This document shows, one piece after another, positions 1 through 11,225 of a DNA stretch of 64,000 nucleotides. The stretch is from NCBI GenBank assembly GCA_014529385.2, contig CM043959.1, positions 85,789,029-85,853,028 of the forward strand, written 5' to 3'. The position numbers and the translations under genes are program-made. A model generated the notes under the pieces. The model was not told the origin of the DNA, searched no databases, and worked only from the letters and a program-made list of their open reading frames with translations. Numbering within the stretch: the stretch's first letter is position 1; every line of letters begins with the position of its first letter. The DNA comes from Adiantum capillus-veneris. Lineage: Eukaryota; Streptophyta; Polypodiopsida; Polypodiales; Pteridaceae.

Positions 1-412
1 GATTCTTAACATCTAGTACATCTAGGAGAGGCTCCTCTAACAAGTTTTTTGCCCAAATAGGGAACCCCGCCTCTTTTGGGTCTATAGAACCTGAGGCAAT
101 TGTACATTTTGTAATGCACGGTGAGTTGCTCAATACCCAAGAAAGAGGCCAACACACAGCAAAGAAGATTTTGGACACACCCCATGAATGATGTAATTTC
201 TCTTCTTTCAAGTATTAATGAAATCCACCGAGCTACCTATTTATCTTGTGTTATACTGTGTATTTATGCTTCATAATATTATAAACGTGAGAAAGTATGG
301 ACTGACATTTGTAGAATTGTTCAAAATCTTCCTTGCAAAATTGAGCAAAGGAAGGATGTCGGGTGTGTTGGGAGAGGGGAGGGGTAGGATGCGTAAACAC
401 ATCAAATCTTGC
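1..412. other. Unassigned sequence
   Basis: I see no protein motif, RNA gene or clear repeat boundary here. Short open frames exist on both strands but none resembles a known family. The stretch leads straight into the hairpin that begins at 413. Confidence 0.4.
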
Positions 413-637
413 TATTTCCAGGTTGTGTTGGTCTCCTAAGGAGTAGAGGAGAAGGTTTTGGATTGAAATAGTAGTGGCCACAAGGGCACGCAGGTAAGCC
501 AAATAAGGGTTTGTACACCTTTGTGGTCACCCATATTCCAACCTTGTTTGATTGATCTGCGTGCCCTTGTGGCCACTACTATTTCAATCCAAAACCTTCT
601 TCTCTACCCCTTGGGAGACCAACACAGCATGGAAATA
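413..637. repeat. Long inverted repeat (hairpin), 81-bp arms
   Basis: Arms at 413-493 and 557-637 are reverse complements with about five mismatches in 81 positions. The inner 43 positions next to the loop are perfect. The spacer is 63 nt. A transcript from either strand would form a long nearly perfect stem-loop. The structure could be a young inverted duplication, a MITE-like foldback or a small-RNA precursor. The sequence alone does not decide between these. The left arm ends CAG followed by GTAAG, which resembles a splice donor, but no gene model supports it. Confidence 0.85.
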
Positions 638-1442
638 ATCCCACCTCCTAACCATAAGACAACAATCACAAACTTGCACAAGACGATAAGATTGGATCTT
701 TAAACATTCAGAAGCTAAACAACTCAAAAATTTTACATTGAAGAGACAAAATTTGATTCTATTACAATAATCATTCGGGGTACAAAAGAGAGAGAGATTT
801 GATTGGATTGCAAGACTACAAGAGTTGGGAGGTAAATACAAAAAGATATTATGCACTTTGCCTTATATTCAAAGTCTCACCTCAAACGGCATGCAAGGTT
901 CATATGGGGTGTATTGTCACTCTTTGTACTACACAAAGATTGGTATCCTCAAGCAAATAGATGATGTGTGCCTCAACAGCTTCTTGAATGGCCTCTAGCA
1001 ACATTGTTTGCATTCGATATTGATTGTCAGAACTTTGAAGAGTTTCCTTGACTACTCGAGCAAAGGAGGCTCGATGAATGAGCAACTCTATAGTCTCTAA
1101 TAGTGTTGTATTTATGTAAATTCCCTTGCAACCTTGCGATGATTCTAGGATTATTGAGGGGGGTTGAGAGGGACTTGCATATTGCGTGGTGGGCTGCACT
1201 TCGGATTTGTGAAGAACTAAAATTTTTTGTAGTTTAGATGCTTCCGTGCCTTCACAAGCTCCTCCTCCTCAAGCCTTCTCTCTTCCTCCTTATCTTGCTT
1301 TGTGGGTGCTCTAGAGCTCCCATCCCAAAGGGAAATTTCGTGCCCTCCAGTGGCCCTCAATGTCTATATGCTAGTTTTGCATGCTGTCATGGTAGCTTTG
1401 TATTTGTCTCAATGTTTATGTGCATCATTGATGGTGGCTCTT

Positions 1443-1445
<3 letters not shown>
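638..1445. other. Unassigned sequence before a GA tract
   Basis: No recognisable coding motif, RNA or transposon domain. A 99-codon frame on the - strand (900-1199) has no family signature. It is treated as background. Confidence 0.4.
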
Positions 1446-1503
<58 letters not shown>

Positions 1504-1511
1504 GAGAGAGC
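1446..1511. repeat. (GA)n microsatellite
   Basis: An uninterrupted GA run of about 54 bases is followed by GCGAGCGAGC and a few more GA units. Open frames of alternating Arg-Glu or Ser-Leu that cross it are artefacts of the dinucleotide repeat. Confidence 0.98.
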
Positions 1512-1754
1512 ACAGAAATAGAACCCCAAAGTGTGTAGAATACACACATGAGATGATGTATATATAGAGGAGACTTGGGTGCTATATATAGAGAAGCCAT
1601 ATATTGAGTAGCTTCGCATATGAGCTCAACAACCCCGCTCAAATAAGGGTCCCTAATTGTGGATGAAAAAACCCTTGGGGGATCAAAGAAAAAACCCACA
1701 GCTTTATATACACCCACCATTATATTATAAAAATCATTGAATGTACAAATGTTC

Positions 1755-1850
1755 ATGAGGAGCTACATCACTCCTTTTACAATGAATATTTTATGAGGAG
1801 CTACATCACTCCTTTTATAGTGAATGTTTTATGAGGAGTTACATTACTCC
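1755..1850. repeat. 38-bp tandem repeat, about 2.5 copies
   Basis: Units start at 1755, 1793 and 1831, each beginning ATGAGGAG followed by TACAT and ACTCC. The third copy is partial and diverged. GGAG and ACTCC within each unit are roughly complementary, so each unit could fold on itself. No coding role is apparent. Confidence 0.85.
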
Positions 1851-2227
1851 TATCCTATCAAATACAATAATGAATACAAAGGTTCAATAAAGAGGTTTAA
1901 AGGCTATTGATTAGCTCGTAATCAGAAGTGTCTTCGTGAATCTGTTGTGTAGCTTGTCATCAATATGACATCACCAAACATGTCTTCATATATAAATCTT
2001 TTATTGTCACCAAGTTTGTCTTCATGAAATCAATTCTTTGATCAATCCTACATAGATCATGGACTCAAAAAACATAGTCATGAAAATTATTAGCATCGTT
2101 TGAAAAATTACATTCACAATGCCATAAGAGATGGTTCGCGACGCCACTTTTTTGACGACATATATACACACGATAACATATAAGTATTAACGTAAAGTAC
2201 AAGATGCGTGATTACGTGATGCAAATG
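1851..2227. other. Unassigned AT-rich sequence
   Basis: AT-rich sequence between two tandem arrays. No coding or RNA motif was seen. Confidence 0.4.
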
Positions 2228-2935
2228 ACATGTGTATATACTACATAAAACGACATTTTATCAACGTAGTGATATCAATGACTATCATCAAATTATTAAC
2301 AAAATATTATCATTGTATCAATAAAAATGAATAAATCATCATGGTATCAACGAAAATCATTATAGAATAATCATTGTGTCAGCGAAACAACGTCAGGGTA
2401 TCACCAAGAATAACCATGGTATCAACGAAACAACATCATGATATCGCCGAAAATAATCATTGTACCAATGAAACATCATCATGGTATCATCGAAAATAAT
2501 CATTGTACCAACGAAACATCATGATATCACCGAGAATAACCATGGTATCAATAAAACAACATCATGATATCACCGAGAATAACCATGGTATCAACGAAAC
2601 AATATCATGGTATCACTGAGAATAACCATGGTATCAACGAAACAATATCATGGTATCAACGAGAATAACCATGGTGTTAAATATCATCATGACATCACCG
2701 AGAATAACCATCGTATCAACGAAATATCATCATGGTATCAACGAAAATCACCATGACCAAAGAAAGTACTAACAAAACATCATCATGGTACTATGAAAAT
2801 CACTATGGTATCAACAGGAGATTATCAATAAAACGGTGTAAACTATATTTCTACAAGAATAATTATACGAGAATCAATGAACGAGTATATCATATAACAA
2901 AAGATCATGTACCAACAGTAGCTCGATAGAATTTG
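2228..2935. repeat. Degenerate minisatellite, about 43-bp period
   Basis: Variants of ATCATGGTATCAACGAAA recur through this stretch. In the best part (2539-2710) the phrase ACCATGGTATCAA recurs at 2539, 2582, 2625 and 2668, giving a 43-bp period made of two roughly 21-bp half units. Copies decay toward both ends. The short open frame at the right end is simply repeat sequence. Confidence 0.85.
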
Positions 2936-2969
2936 GATGATCATCAACGGCTCACTTTAATCGGAACGA

Positions 2970-3780
2970 TATGTAACTGGCTTCTGCAGCAAAGTTACGT
3001 CAGTAACAAATATATGATTGATGAAGACAAAATATAATTGAGAAGTTTTCAATTATGAGAAAAATCAAAAGCAAAAAGTAAAATTTGCTTAGAGAAACTT
3101 TCTTTTGCAAAGTTATACACCACATCGATTCCGATGGCTCAAGCGAATAGTTTCTGCAAAATCATTTGCAATGAGCAGAAAAATAAAAAAACCAAAAACA
3201 AAAGTTTCTTTTTAGGCATGTATGCAGTCCGCCAACGATAACTAAAAATCAGTGCAGAATTTGAAAAAAACTTTCTTCTGCAAAGTTGTAGACCATATCG
3301 ATTCCAGTGTCTCCGCAGGTTGTTTTTGCAAAATCGTTTTCAATTAGGAGAAAAATCAAAAAACAAAAACGAAAGTTGCTTTTCAGGCATGTACGCAGTC
3401 TGCCAACGATAACTCAAAATCAGTGAAGAATTTGAAAAAACTTTCATCTGCAAAGTTGTAGACCACATCAATTCCGGTGCATCCCATGAATAGTTTCTGC
3501 AATATCGTTTTCAATCAAGAGAAAAATCCCAAACATAAAACGAAAGTTGCTTTTCAGGTATGTACGGAGTCTGTGAACGATAACTCAAAATCGGTGTAGA
3601 ATCTGAAAAAACTTCCTTTTGCAAAGTTTTAGACCACATTGATTCCAGTGCTTCGCACGGGTAGTTTTTGCAAAATTGTTTTCAATTATTAGAAAATCAA
3701 AAACAAAAAGTGAAAGTTGCTTTTCAGGTATGTACGCAGTCCGCGAACAATAACTCAAAATTGGTGTACAATTGTATTGG
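2970..3780. repeat. 171-bp satellite-like tandem repeat, about 4 copies
   Basis: The phrase GCAAAGTT followed by a variant of ACCACATCGATTCC recurs at about 3107, 3280, 3450 and 3621, spaced 173, 170 and 171 bp. Each unit also carries AACGATAACTCAAAATC and a CAAAATCGTTTTCAATT-like phrase. Units differ from each other by roughly 10-20 percent. The period is typical of plant satellite DNA. It could instead be a local tandem array inside an unrecognised element. Confidence 0.85.
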
Positions 3781-4014
3781 CGAGTGGATGCTCCTTGGCA
3801 ATTTTTTTTGTGCATGCCATGGGGTGTGGTGGGAGCATAAAAAAGTGAATATCAAGTGAACCTTATATCTATAAGGACCTACTAGTTTACAAGGACGCTT
3901 TCACACTACAAGATTTTTCAATGGGATTTTGTTTTTAAAATGCGCTTCCCGTGCCCAAAATTTAATCATTCTCTGTCTCTATAGACATGGAGTTATTTGC
4001 ATCGAGTCCACCGC
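3781..4014. other. Left flank of gypsy element 1
   Basis: Unassigned sequence between the tandem array and the LTR. It ends CCACCGC just before the LTR start. No target-site duplication can be confirmed because the right LTR is truncated. Confidence 0.4.
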
Positions 4015-5193
4015 TGTCGTACCGTGGCACGTACATAGTGTGAAATAAAAACATTCACCTCACTCGACACTTCTTGATGTATGCAAATAAAAGAAATCAT
4101 GTATATATTGTGATATATGTTAAAGCGTCTACTACGGTCATTATCATGTACATACTATCCGGGGAGTCGTGGCCTTGGATGTGGCGCATTTGCATGCTTT
4201 TTTACTTGATAAGATGCTTAATTTGGTTTGACAATGTACATAGTCCAAGTGTTTCATGGTGGCACACTTATCTCGCCTATAAAGACTAATGCGGAAAAAA
4301 ACTGCCAAAAATAGCAGCTAAGAGACATCGTTGCATAATTGCATAGAAAGTAACCCAAAATGGTATATTGATGAAAAATGATGCATATCTGTGCTTTTTA
4401 TGCTTATGCGAGTGATCCCATAAATTTAGGGGTTTTTCTAACTCTGTTTGGGATGTTTCGCATAAAAAAATGAACTGAAAATGACCTAATTTAGGTCCAA
4501 AGTGAAAAAATGGCCCAAAAATTGACACATCAGCTCATATTGATGTGGGGAAGAGAGAGGGTTGCTTTTTATAGAAAAAAACCTGCAATTTATCACTGCT
4601 GTGTAATAGCTTCCATGGTTGCCCAATCTATGTGTGTTGCAATCCCGCCTCTTCGCAATCTTGTATCTGAGCTTGTAAGGGAGTGAATTAGGGTTTTTCC
4701 TTATCAAAATGGTGTGTGGGCTTCACTTTAGAAGCTCATAAATCTTTGAAAAATCAGAAAATTGTCATCGTCAAGGTGGAAGCTCGAGCATTCCTTTCAA
4801 TTGTTTGATGCTAGGACTATGAAATTGGGGGCGAGGCTACGTGATACCATGAGAGAGGTTTGGGTTTTGATTGTGAATTGTGCCTGTATGAGAATCGAGG
4901 TTTCATGGCTGAAACATTAGTGTTTTTCAATGGTCGTTTTAAGTGAAATTGAATGAGATTTGGTGATCCTCTCATCATAATCTCGACTACGAGAACAACC
5001 AGACTCCAAGCACGATGGGAAAGAGGGTTTGTGACTTTGCTGTCAGAAACGCTCTTAGATTTTTTCTCACCCTTATAAAGATAGTTGGTGATTCTCCACA
5101 AACTCTTTCTCACAAAGTGTTTGTGACTCTCATCACGAACTCTCACAGCCAGAGGTTCTGCAGCTTCCCAGCTAGACCACACACATTCCGACA
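4015..5193 (+). repeat. Left LTR of gypsy element 1
   Basis: It starts TGTCGTACCGTGGCACG and ends TTCCGACA, so the ends show the TG...CA rule and a TGTCG/CGACA inverted terminus. It aligns along its length with 11226-12392. The two copies have many scattered differences, which suggests an old insertion. Confidence 0.9.
4278..4284 (+). promoter_or_regulatory. Candidate LTR TATA box (element 1, left)
   Basis: TATAAAG lies about 260 bases into the LTR. It is conserved in the right LTR at 11493-11499. Position and conservation fit the core promoter of the element. Transcription was not tested. Confidence 0.5.
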
Positions 5194-5197
5194 TCTT

Positions 5198-5215
5198 TGG
5201 TGAACCTGACGTGAA
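5198..5215 (+). other. Candidate primer-binding site (element 1)
   Basis: TGGTGAACCTGACGTGAA begins four bases downstream of the LTR end. Element 2 has the related TTGTGAACCCGACGCGAA in the same place. A TGG start fits pairing to a tRNA CCA end. I could not assign the tRNA, and this is not the usual initiator-Met site. Confidence 0.45.
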
Positions 5216-5276
5216 GCTGGTGGGGTGGGGGCTCAAATACTTGTTTTGAAAGGTTTAATTACAAATAATTCAATCT

Positions 5277-6300
5277 ATGGATCAGCGAGAGCAACAAGGC
5301 ATGTGTTTTGATCCTAGGCAGAATGAAAATGTTTCAAGCATTCGCCATGTTTATGCAACAATAGGTTGCAGAAAGAAGGGAGATGTCAACAACCAAAGCT
5401 CTTCAAGCTATTGTGAACAAAATGGACCCATTTGAAGGGAAAGATTTCACAAAGTTTCTTCGTGGTTATGTAAAGGAGATGGAGTTACAACGGGTTCCAT
5501 AGATGGACATGATTCGTAGTTTTGAGCTTGTTGCATGTGGTCCCTGAGATTAGAGACCATGTAAGGGGAATCAGGGAGGAGCATGGAGAAGGTTGGGAGC
5601 AATTCAAATTAGCCATAAAGGAGGAATACTTCATGGAGGAATCTAAAAGGGTTACAAAAAGGACCTTGGAATGGGTTGCAAAGCCAAAAGGACTTTCCAT
5701 CACCGAACTATTGAGAGAGTTTGAGCGGCTCTATGCTCAACTGTCAGGAACAGAGCGGGCTACTTTGGATAGTGAAAAGACTGAATTTTTCCTTCAAGCT
5801 GCAGGTCATGAGCTCAAAGAAAATCTAGAGCTACTCCTTGAAGACAAGAATACAAAACAGGACTAAAGGCTGAGTGGAAAGAGGTTGAAGACGCAGTCTC
5901 ATTGCTTGCTAAGAGGCAACATCGTAGGGACAAGATGGTGGTGAATGGTACTACCTCTCCTCCTAGCACGTTAGAGATTCCACCAAAGCCTACTGTTGTG
6001 AGTCCAAAAGGTGATAATTCAATGCTTGATGAGCTTGTTAAGGGCATGCGAGAAATGAAGTTAAAGCTAATAAAGCTTGAAGAGAACGGACAACCTGCTA
6101 CATGACAAAAATCCCAAAGCAAAGAAGAATTTGTGCATAGATGCATATGGTGGGATGGCACAGACCATGGCAAAAGGGATTGTGATAGCTTTAGTGAATC
6201 CTTCAAAAGTGATCTTGTGGTTTTTAAGGATGATAATATCCATCTGCCGGAGATAGGTATTCCATTAGGAACTAACTTTGGAAAAGGAGGCATGCGGAAG
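5277..6300 (+). pseudogene. gag pseudogene of gypsy element 1
   Basis: The ATG at 5277 opens a frame matching the gag of element 2 (45798). Shared phrases are a QQGM...FDP start, an FEGKDF...FLRGYVKEMEL segment and the later LSITELLREFERLYAQL. The frame is lost within about 100 codons and recovered at 5522-5866 and 5902-6105. The zinc knuckle near 6130-6180 reads C-x2-W-x4-H-x4-C, so the second cysteine is replaced by Trp. Gag would form the retroelement particle in the cytoplasm. This copy cannot do so. Confidence 0.85.
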
Positions 6301-7622
6301 TAAGTGGAGGATATGGCGACTAGTCATGCTATTTCTGTAGTGGAGGCTACTACCTATGGGGCAAAGATAGAGATAATTCCAAAGAAAGTGTTAAAGTATA
6401 CTCCACATGATTTTGAGGAGGTTGATAGCTTGTGGCCATATGCAGTAGCCTTAGTCGAAAAAGGGAAGGTAACTAAATAGGTATTACATGAAGCTGGTGA
6501 TTGCATACGCCATATAACAGGCTGGGATGACCCTGTGGACTCTTTATCAGTGCATGACTATCTTGCAAAATGCTATAACAATGAAGCAATTGTGGAAGAG
6601 AAGCGCAGGCGTGAGAATGAAGATGTAGGTCCTTCTACTTCAAAGAGGGTTACAAGAGCTGGTGGAAGAAAGTATCCATGACCTTATGAGGCTCCACCAC
6701 ATGTGCCTCCTCCTCTTGAGATTCCTATGGAGGAGGCATCTACAAGGAAGAAGAAAGAGCAAGGAAAAGCTAAAGCAAAGGGCCCTGCATTCAAACTACA
6801 ATTTGACATTGGAGGAAAGGATTTTAAATAGCAAAGTTGAGTTTACCTTGGGTGAGGTTCTTGGCATTTCTAAACGCGAGGTACATGAAGAAATCTTAGA
6901 TATCATAAAAAGAAAGAGGCAAACTCTGACTGAGTCTATTCCTTCACAATCTGAGGGTGACGGGGAGTCACTTAAGACACATAGAATACATGTCCAAGAG
7001 AGTGATTGTGATGAAAATGTTGTAGGATGCTACCAGTCTTCTCAAAGAGATGCACATGCTAGATTTGCAGATGATGATGATGATGATGAAGCCTCCTATA
7101 AAAGCCACTCCTCCAAAAGTCATTGGGCAAGAGCTACAATAGAAACCTTAGTCAAGCTGGGTGATCTTGAGGAGCCATATGTTGCATTGATATATCATGG
7201 CTCTGAGATCAATCTTATGTCCAAGAGTCTTTACATGAAGGGTAAGTGTCCGATAGACATAGACCATGGGTGGATACTTAGAGCTCGAAATAACTCATCA
7301 GGAGAGCTGTATGGGGTTTGTCCAAATGTGAAAGTGATGATTGGTAATGTGAAGGATGAGCAAAATTTCTTTGTGCAGGAGATGTCTACCTACCTCCTCT
7401 TATCCTTGGGTAGCCATACATCACAATCGTTCGCATGGAAACAAAGGTCTTGGAAGATGGTTCTGCTTATGCTAGGGTAAAGAGCAGAGATGGGAAGCGA
7501 GCTGTGCAATTTTTGAGTGTGTGTGTGAATCACGAGAGGAACTGCAATAGTCTTTGTGAGTATCCTCTACCATAAGCGAACAAAGAGTTCAAAGAGTATA
7601 GGGAGACAAAGGGTTTTGGCCA
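6300..7622 (+). pseudogene. gag C-terminus and protease pseudogene, gypsy element 1
   Basis: It corresponds to 46815-48167 of element 2. The longest surviving frame (6662-7480) holds an acidic, lysine-rich linker with a GAT-repeat-derived Asp tract, then the protease region. There, ALIYHGSEINLMSKSLY replaces the DHGSEIN active-site segment of element 2, so the catalytic Asp is read as Tyr. A frameshift near 7430 ends the frame. The slippery heptamer GGGTTTT is retained at the end of this region (see the separate entry). Confidence 0.82.
7610..7616 (+). promoter_or_regulatory. -1 ribosomal frameshift heptamer GGGTTTT (element 1)
   Basis: In the gag-protease frame this reads G GGT TTT, matching the X XXY YYZ rule for -1 slippage. 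The same heptamer occurs at the same alignment position in element 2. After a -1 slip the reading becomes W-P-C-T-I-V-K-W-D-C, which aligns with L-P-S-T-I-V-K-Q-D-C of the element 2 pol frame. Confidence 0.6.
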
Positions 7623-9880
7623 TGTACCATTGTGAAGTGGGATTGCAATGGTACAAAAGGAAAAGATTCTCGCCTGACCCAAAGCGAGAATAAGCTTTTT
7701 CTACTGGTTTCCAAGGATTAACAGAGCATGGGTCAGTATGTTTTATAAATCTTGAGGATATGAAAAGAAGTGCGTGACGATATGTATATAGTGTAGAGAA
7801 ATACATGAAAGAAAATGGTTTCATAGAGGATAGTGAACACATTTTAGGTTTCTTTGAACAAGTTTCTCATGTAGATACTATGCTTGAGCTTGAAGCTATA
7901 ATGGATTCTAACATGCAAGATGGAACCTACATTGTGGAAGTATGCTCTATGGAAATGTATGATGTGATTGAGGCTTTTGAAGATAAAAAAGATATCAATG
8001 CTAATGAAGGACCGGAAGTGCATGTGGAGACCAAGTACAAAACGGTGCCAAAGAAAGTGAGACTAGTGCTTACCTTTACCATAAGATTGCTGGAAAAAGC
8101 TAGAGCAAGCTTTTTTGCAGCCAAGTCTCAGGGATCCAAAAAGAACTGGACACAAGTTCACAATGGAGTCCCTAAAAGAGATAAAAGTTGGTTGTGAAGA
8201 GTTTTTAACAGAACAAGAGAAGAAGAGTTTTAAAGAAATTCTTTCAAGACATGGTAAGTCTTTTGCTTTCCAGCCACATGAGATAGGGCGTGTTGATCCT
8301 AATCTTGTTGCACCTATGGTGATCTTCACTATCCCTCATGTACTATGGAACCTACGCCCAATTCCGGTTTCGAAAGCACATATGCCAAAGTTAATAGGAC
8401 TACTCAATGAAAAGATTAGAATGGGTATCTTGGAGCCTTCTTGTGCGCCATATTCAAACAGGTGGTTCACTGTGCCTAAGAAGAATGGAGCTTTGCGTTT
8501 CATACAAGATACGCAACCTATAAACAAGGTTACTATCAGGAATGTGGGTACAAGAACTATAGTGGATGAATTTACAGAGGTGTTTGCAGGAAGGTCAATT
8601 TACTCAATGGGAGATCCTATTCATGGTACGATCAATTTCAGCTAGATGTTGAGAGTAGAGATCCGACGACTATGAAAACACCTTTGGGACTGGTAAGGAT
8701 GTGTACCTTAACTCAAGGAGCAACAAATTTAGCTGCACATATGGTGAATGGGATGAACAAGGTTCTGCGTGACTTCATACCTCAAATCAAAATGGCATTT
8801 CTTGATGATGTGCCCATCAAAGGATGTGAGGACAAAGATAAAGATGAATGTATGGATTCAAGAAGTGCCGTAAGTTTGTTGCAGACCATATCGAAGATTG
8901 TGAGAAGATTTTGTCAAAGCTGGAAGAAGTTAATCTTACCCTGTCAGGGCAAAAATCTGTATTTGGTGCTAATGAAGTGTTGATTGTGGGGCATATGTGT
9001 GGTCTTTATGGTAGAAGGCCTTGTCCAAAAAAGATGGATGCAATCAAAAACATGAAAGAAACATGTACAACTATAACTGAAGTTCGAAGATTTCTTGGTG
9101 CTTGCGTCTTCTATCTTATTTGGATACCACATTATGCACATGTAGCAGATCCCCTTTATAGGTTGTTGAGAAAGAATTAGAAGTTTCGATGGGAAGAAGA
9201 CCACACAAAATCCATGATAAAGCTAAAGAAGCTACTTCTTTCATCGCCAAACTTGAGGAAGGTAGACTATGCATGTGAGAGGCCTGTCATTGTGACAGTG
9301 GACACGAGTCCTACATGGATAGGATGGGCAGTATGGCAAGATGATGATAAAGGAAAAAGGTATGTGGTGAGATTTGGAGCCAAGATTCTGAGTTCTCGCC
9401 AACGTGATTATGCACAAGTAAAAAGGGAACTATGGGGGGTGGTAACAACATTGAGGTGTGACAAGGAGTACTTGATAGGGGTACCAGTGGTTGTGAAAAC
9501 TAATTGTTTGCCTCTTCTTGGAATGATCACAAACTGATTGTTTGCCTCTTCTTGGAATGATCACAAACCGTTCGACTCCTGATATTGCAATGCTGCGATG
9601 GATAGAGTACATAAAGTCCTTGAATCTTGAGTTCAAGAATATTGCAGGTAAAGACAATCCAATGGCAGATATGCTATCTAGGGCAAGGTATGAAGATGAA
9701 CATGACATGATTACTGAGGGAGATGATGTAGGTGAAAAGTTTTACACTATTGATCATGCAAAGAGTAGTCATGCATGTTTTGTGTCTTCACTTGAGTCCT
9801 TTTCAGAGGAACTATATGAGGATGAATGGCTCTTGATAGGTCGCTATGTAAGTACTCTGTAGAAGCAGGATGATTGGACT
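7617..9880 (+). pseudogene. Reverse transcriptase-RNase H pseudogene, gypsy element 1
   Basis: Fragments in several frames align with residues about 1-760 of the intact pol frame of element 2. Visible motifs are ILEPSCAPYSNRWFTVPKKNG, TLTQGATNLAAHMVNG, the catalytic FLDDVPIKG near 8800, and the gypsy RT thumb (LIVGHMCGLYGRRPCPKKMDAI). RNase H follows: VTVDTSPTWIGWAVWQ, then KRELWGVVTTL, then GKDNPMADMLSRARYE. Motif A (GDLYSGYDQF in element 2) is ruined by a frameshift near 8620. A local duplication of about 27 bases lies near 9530-9565. The frame is broken by at least five lesions. Confidence 0.88.
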
Positions 9881-11166
9881 GAGTAAGAATTTAAGAGGAT
9901 AAGAAAAAAAGCATATGGATTTTTCTTGAGGGATGGCTACTTATGGAAGCATCCTAAACAAAGAGATGGAACGCCATTGCGCGTAGTATGCGATAAGGTT
10001 ACTCAACAACAAATCATCAAGGAGTTCCATGAAATTTTATGGGCAAAAATTGCTAAGGTAAAAGAAAGGTATTGGTGGAAAGGGATGTATAAGGATGTGG
10101 TTGAGTTTGTGGAGTCTTGTGTGACATGCCAAATGTATTCAAATGTACGGCATCGTGATGGACTACATCCTACTTATCCATTAGCCATGCATTAAAAATG
10201 GGTTGTGGACTTGGTTATAATGCCTTTGGGACTTTGGCAAATGAGGTATTTGGTGCTTGCAAGAGAACATTTGTCTAATCAAGTTGAAGGGCGTGCATTG
10301 AGGACAAAAAGTACACAAGCTGTATGTAAATTTCTTCTTGAAGATGTGATCTGTCGCTATGGGTGTGTGGGAAATATAACTGCAAATATGGGAGAATTGG
10401 ATGATGATGACGGAAGGGAATTCTTCTCTAGAATGGGCATCAAACTAGCTTTAACTTGTGCTTATAACCAAGAGGGAAATGGCAAAAGTGAAAGAGGGCA
10501 TCCTCCAATAATCAAAGATTTAGCTAAGTCTTGTGAAGGTAAGCTTGGAGAGTGGCCAAGGTTACTACCATTTGCATTGTGGGCTGACCGTACAACAAAT
10601 AGTTCAGTCACTGGCTATATGCCTGTTGAATTAATGTATGGTGAAAAACTTGTGATGCCAATTGAAGATGTAGTTCTTACATGGAATGTATTGCCATGGG
10701 AAGATGTAATGAGTAGAGAAGACCTTCTTGCATTATGCATACGGAAATTGGAAAGAAGGCCTGAAGACATTGAGCTGGCAAAAGATCGACTAAAGAATGC
10801 AAGGTTGAAAAACAAAGACAGATTTGACAAGATGCATAGGCTCAGACCAAAAGACACTGAAGAAGGTGATTGGGTGTTGGTGTACAATGGTATCCTTGAA
10901 AAACAGCACTCTACAATAAGGAAGCTTGCAAAGAGATGGTTTGGTCCTTATGTTGTCAAACATGTGCATGGAAATGTAACTTACACCTTGCGTGAACTGG
11001 ATGGGACAAAATTGAAAATCCAATTGCAGGAAAAAGAATTAAAGTACTCAAAAGAAGAGGAGATGATGATCCATTTGATGCACAATCAAGTGAAGAGGAT
11101 GATGAAGCCAACTATATGCAAACTGAGGATGAAAGTGAGAATATGGTGTCTGACCATGAGTTTTAA
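9881..11166 (+). pseudogene. Integrase pseudogene, gypsy element 1
   Basis: This stretch carries the zinc-binding C-terminal half CVTCQMYSNVRHRDGLHPTY and the catalytic core (VVDLVIMPLGLWQ, ITANMGELD, GNGKSERGHPP). A GPY/F-type tail WFGPYVVKHVHGNVTY follows. The His pair of the HHCC finger is disrupted by a deletion near 10035. The second catalytic Asp is Asn in TANMGEL, so the copy is catalytically dead even where the frame is open (10205-11166). The frame ends about 60 bases before the right LTR. Confidence 0.87.
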
Positions 11167-11225
11167 TGCTCTACAAATGTTGTTGTGGCACATACCGATG
11201 GAGGTGCAGGTTCAGAGGGGGTGGA

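Noticed and set aside
2228-3780. CRISPR-like array
   Set aside because: The repeats are degenerate, contiguous tandem units without unique spacers, in a eukaryotic context.
4015-5193. Open frames inside the LTRs (for example 4074-4289, 4817-5236, 44336-44608) as genes
   Set aside because: They lie in LTR sequence, are not conserved as proteins between copies, and lack known motifs.
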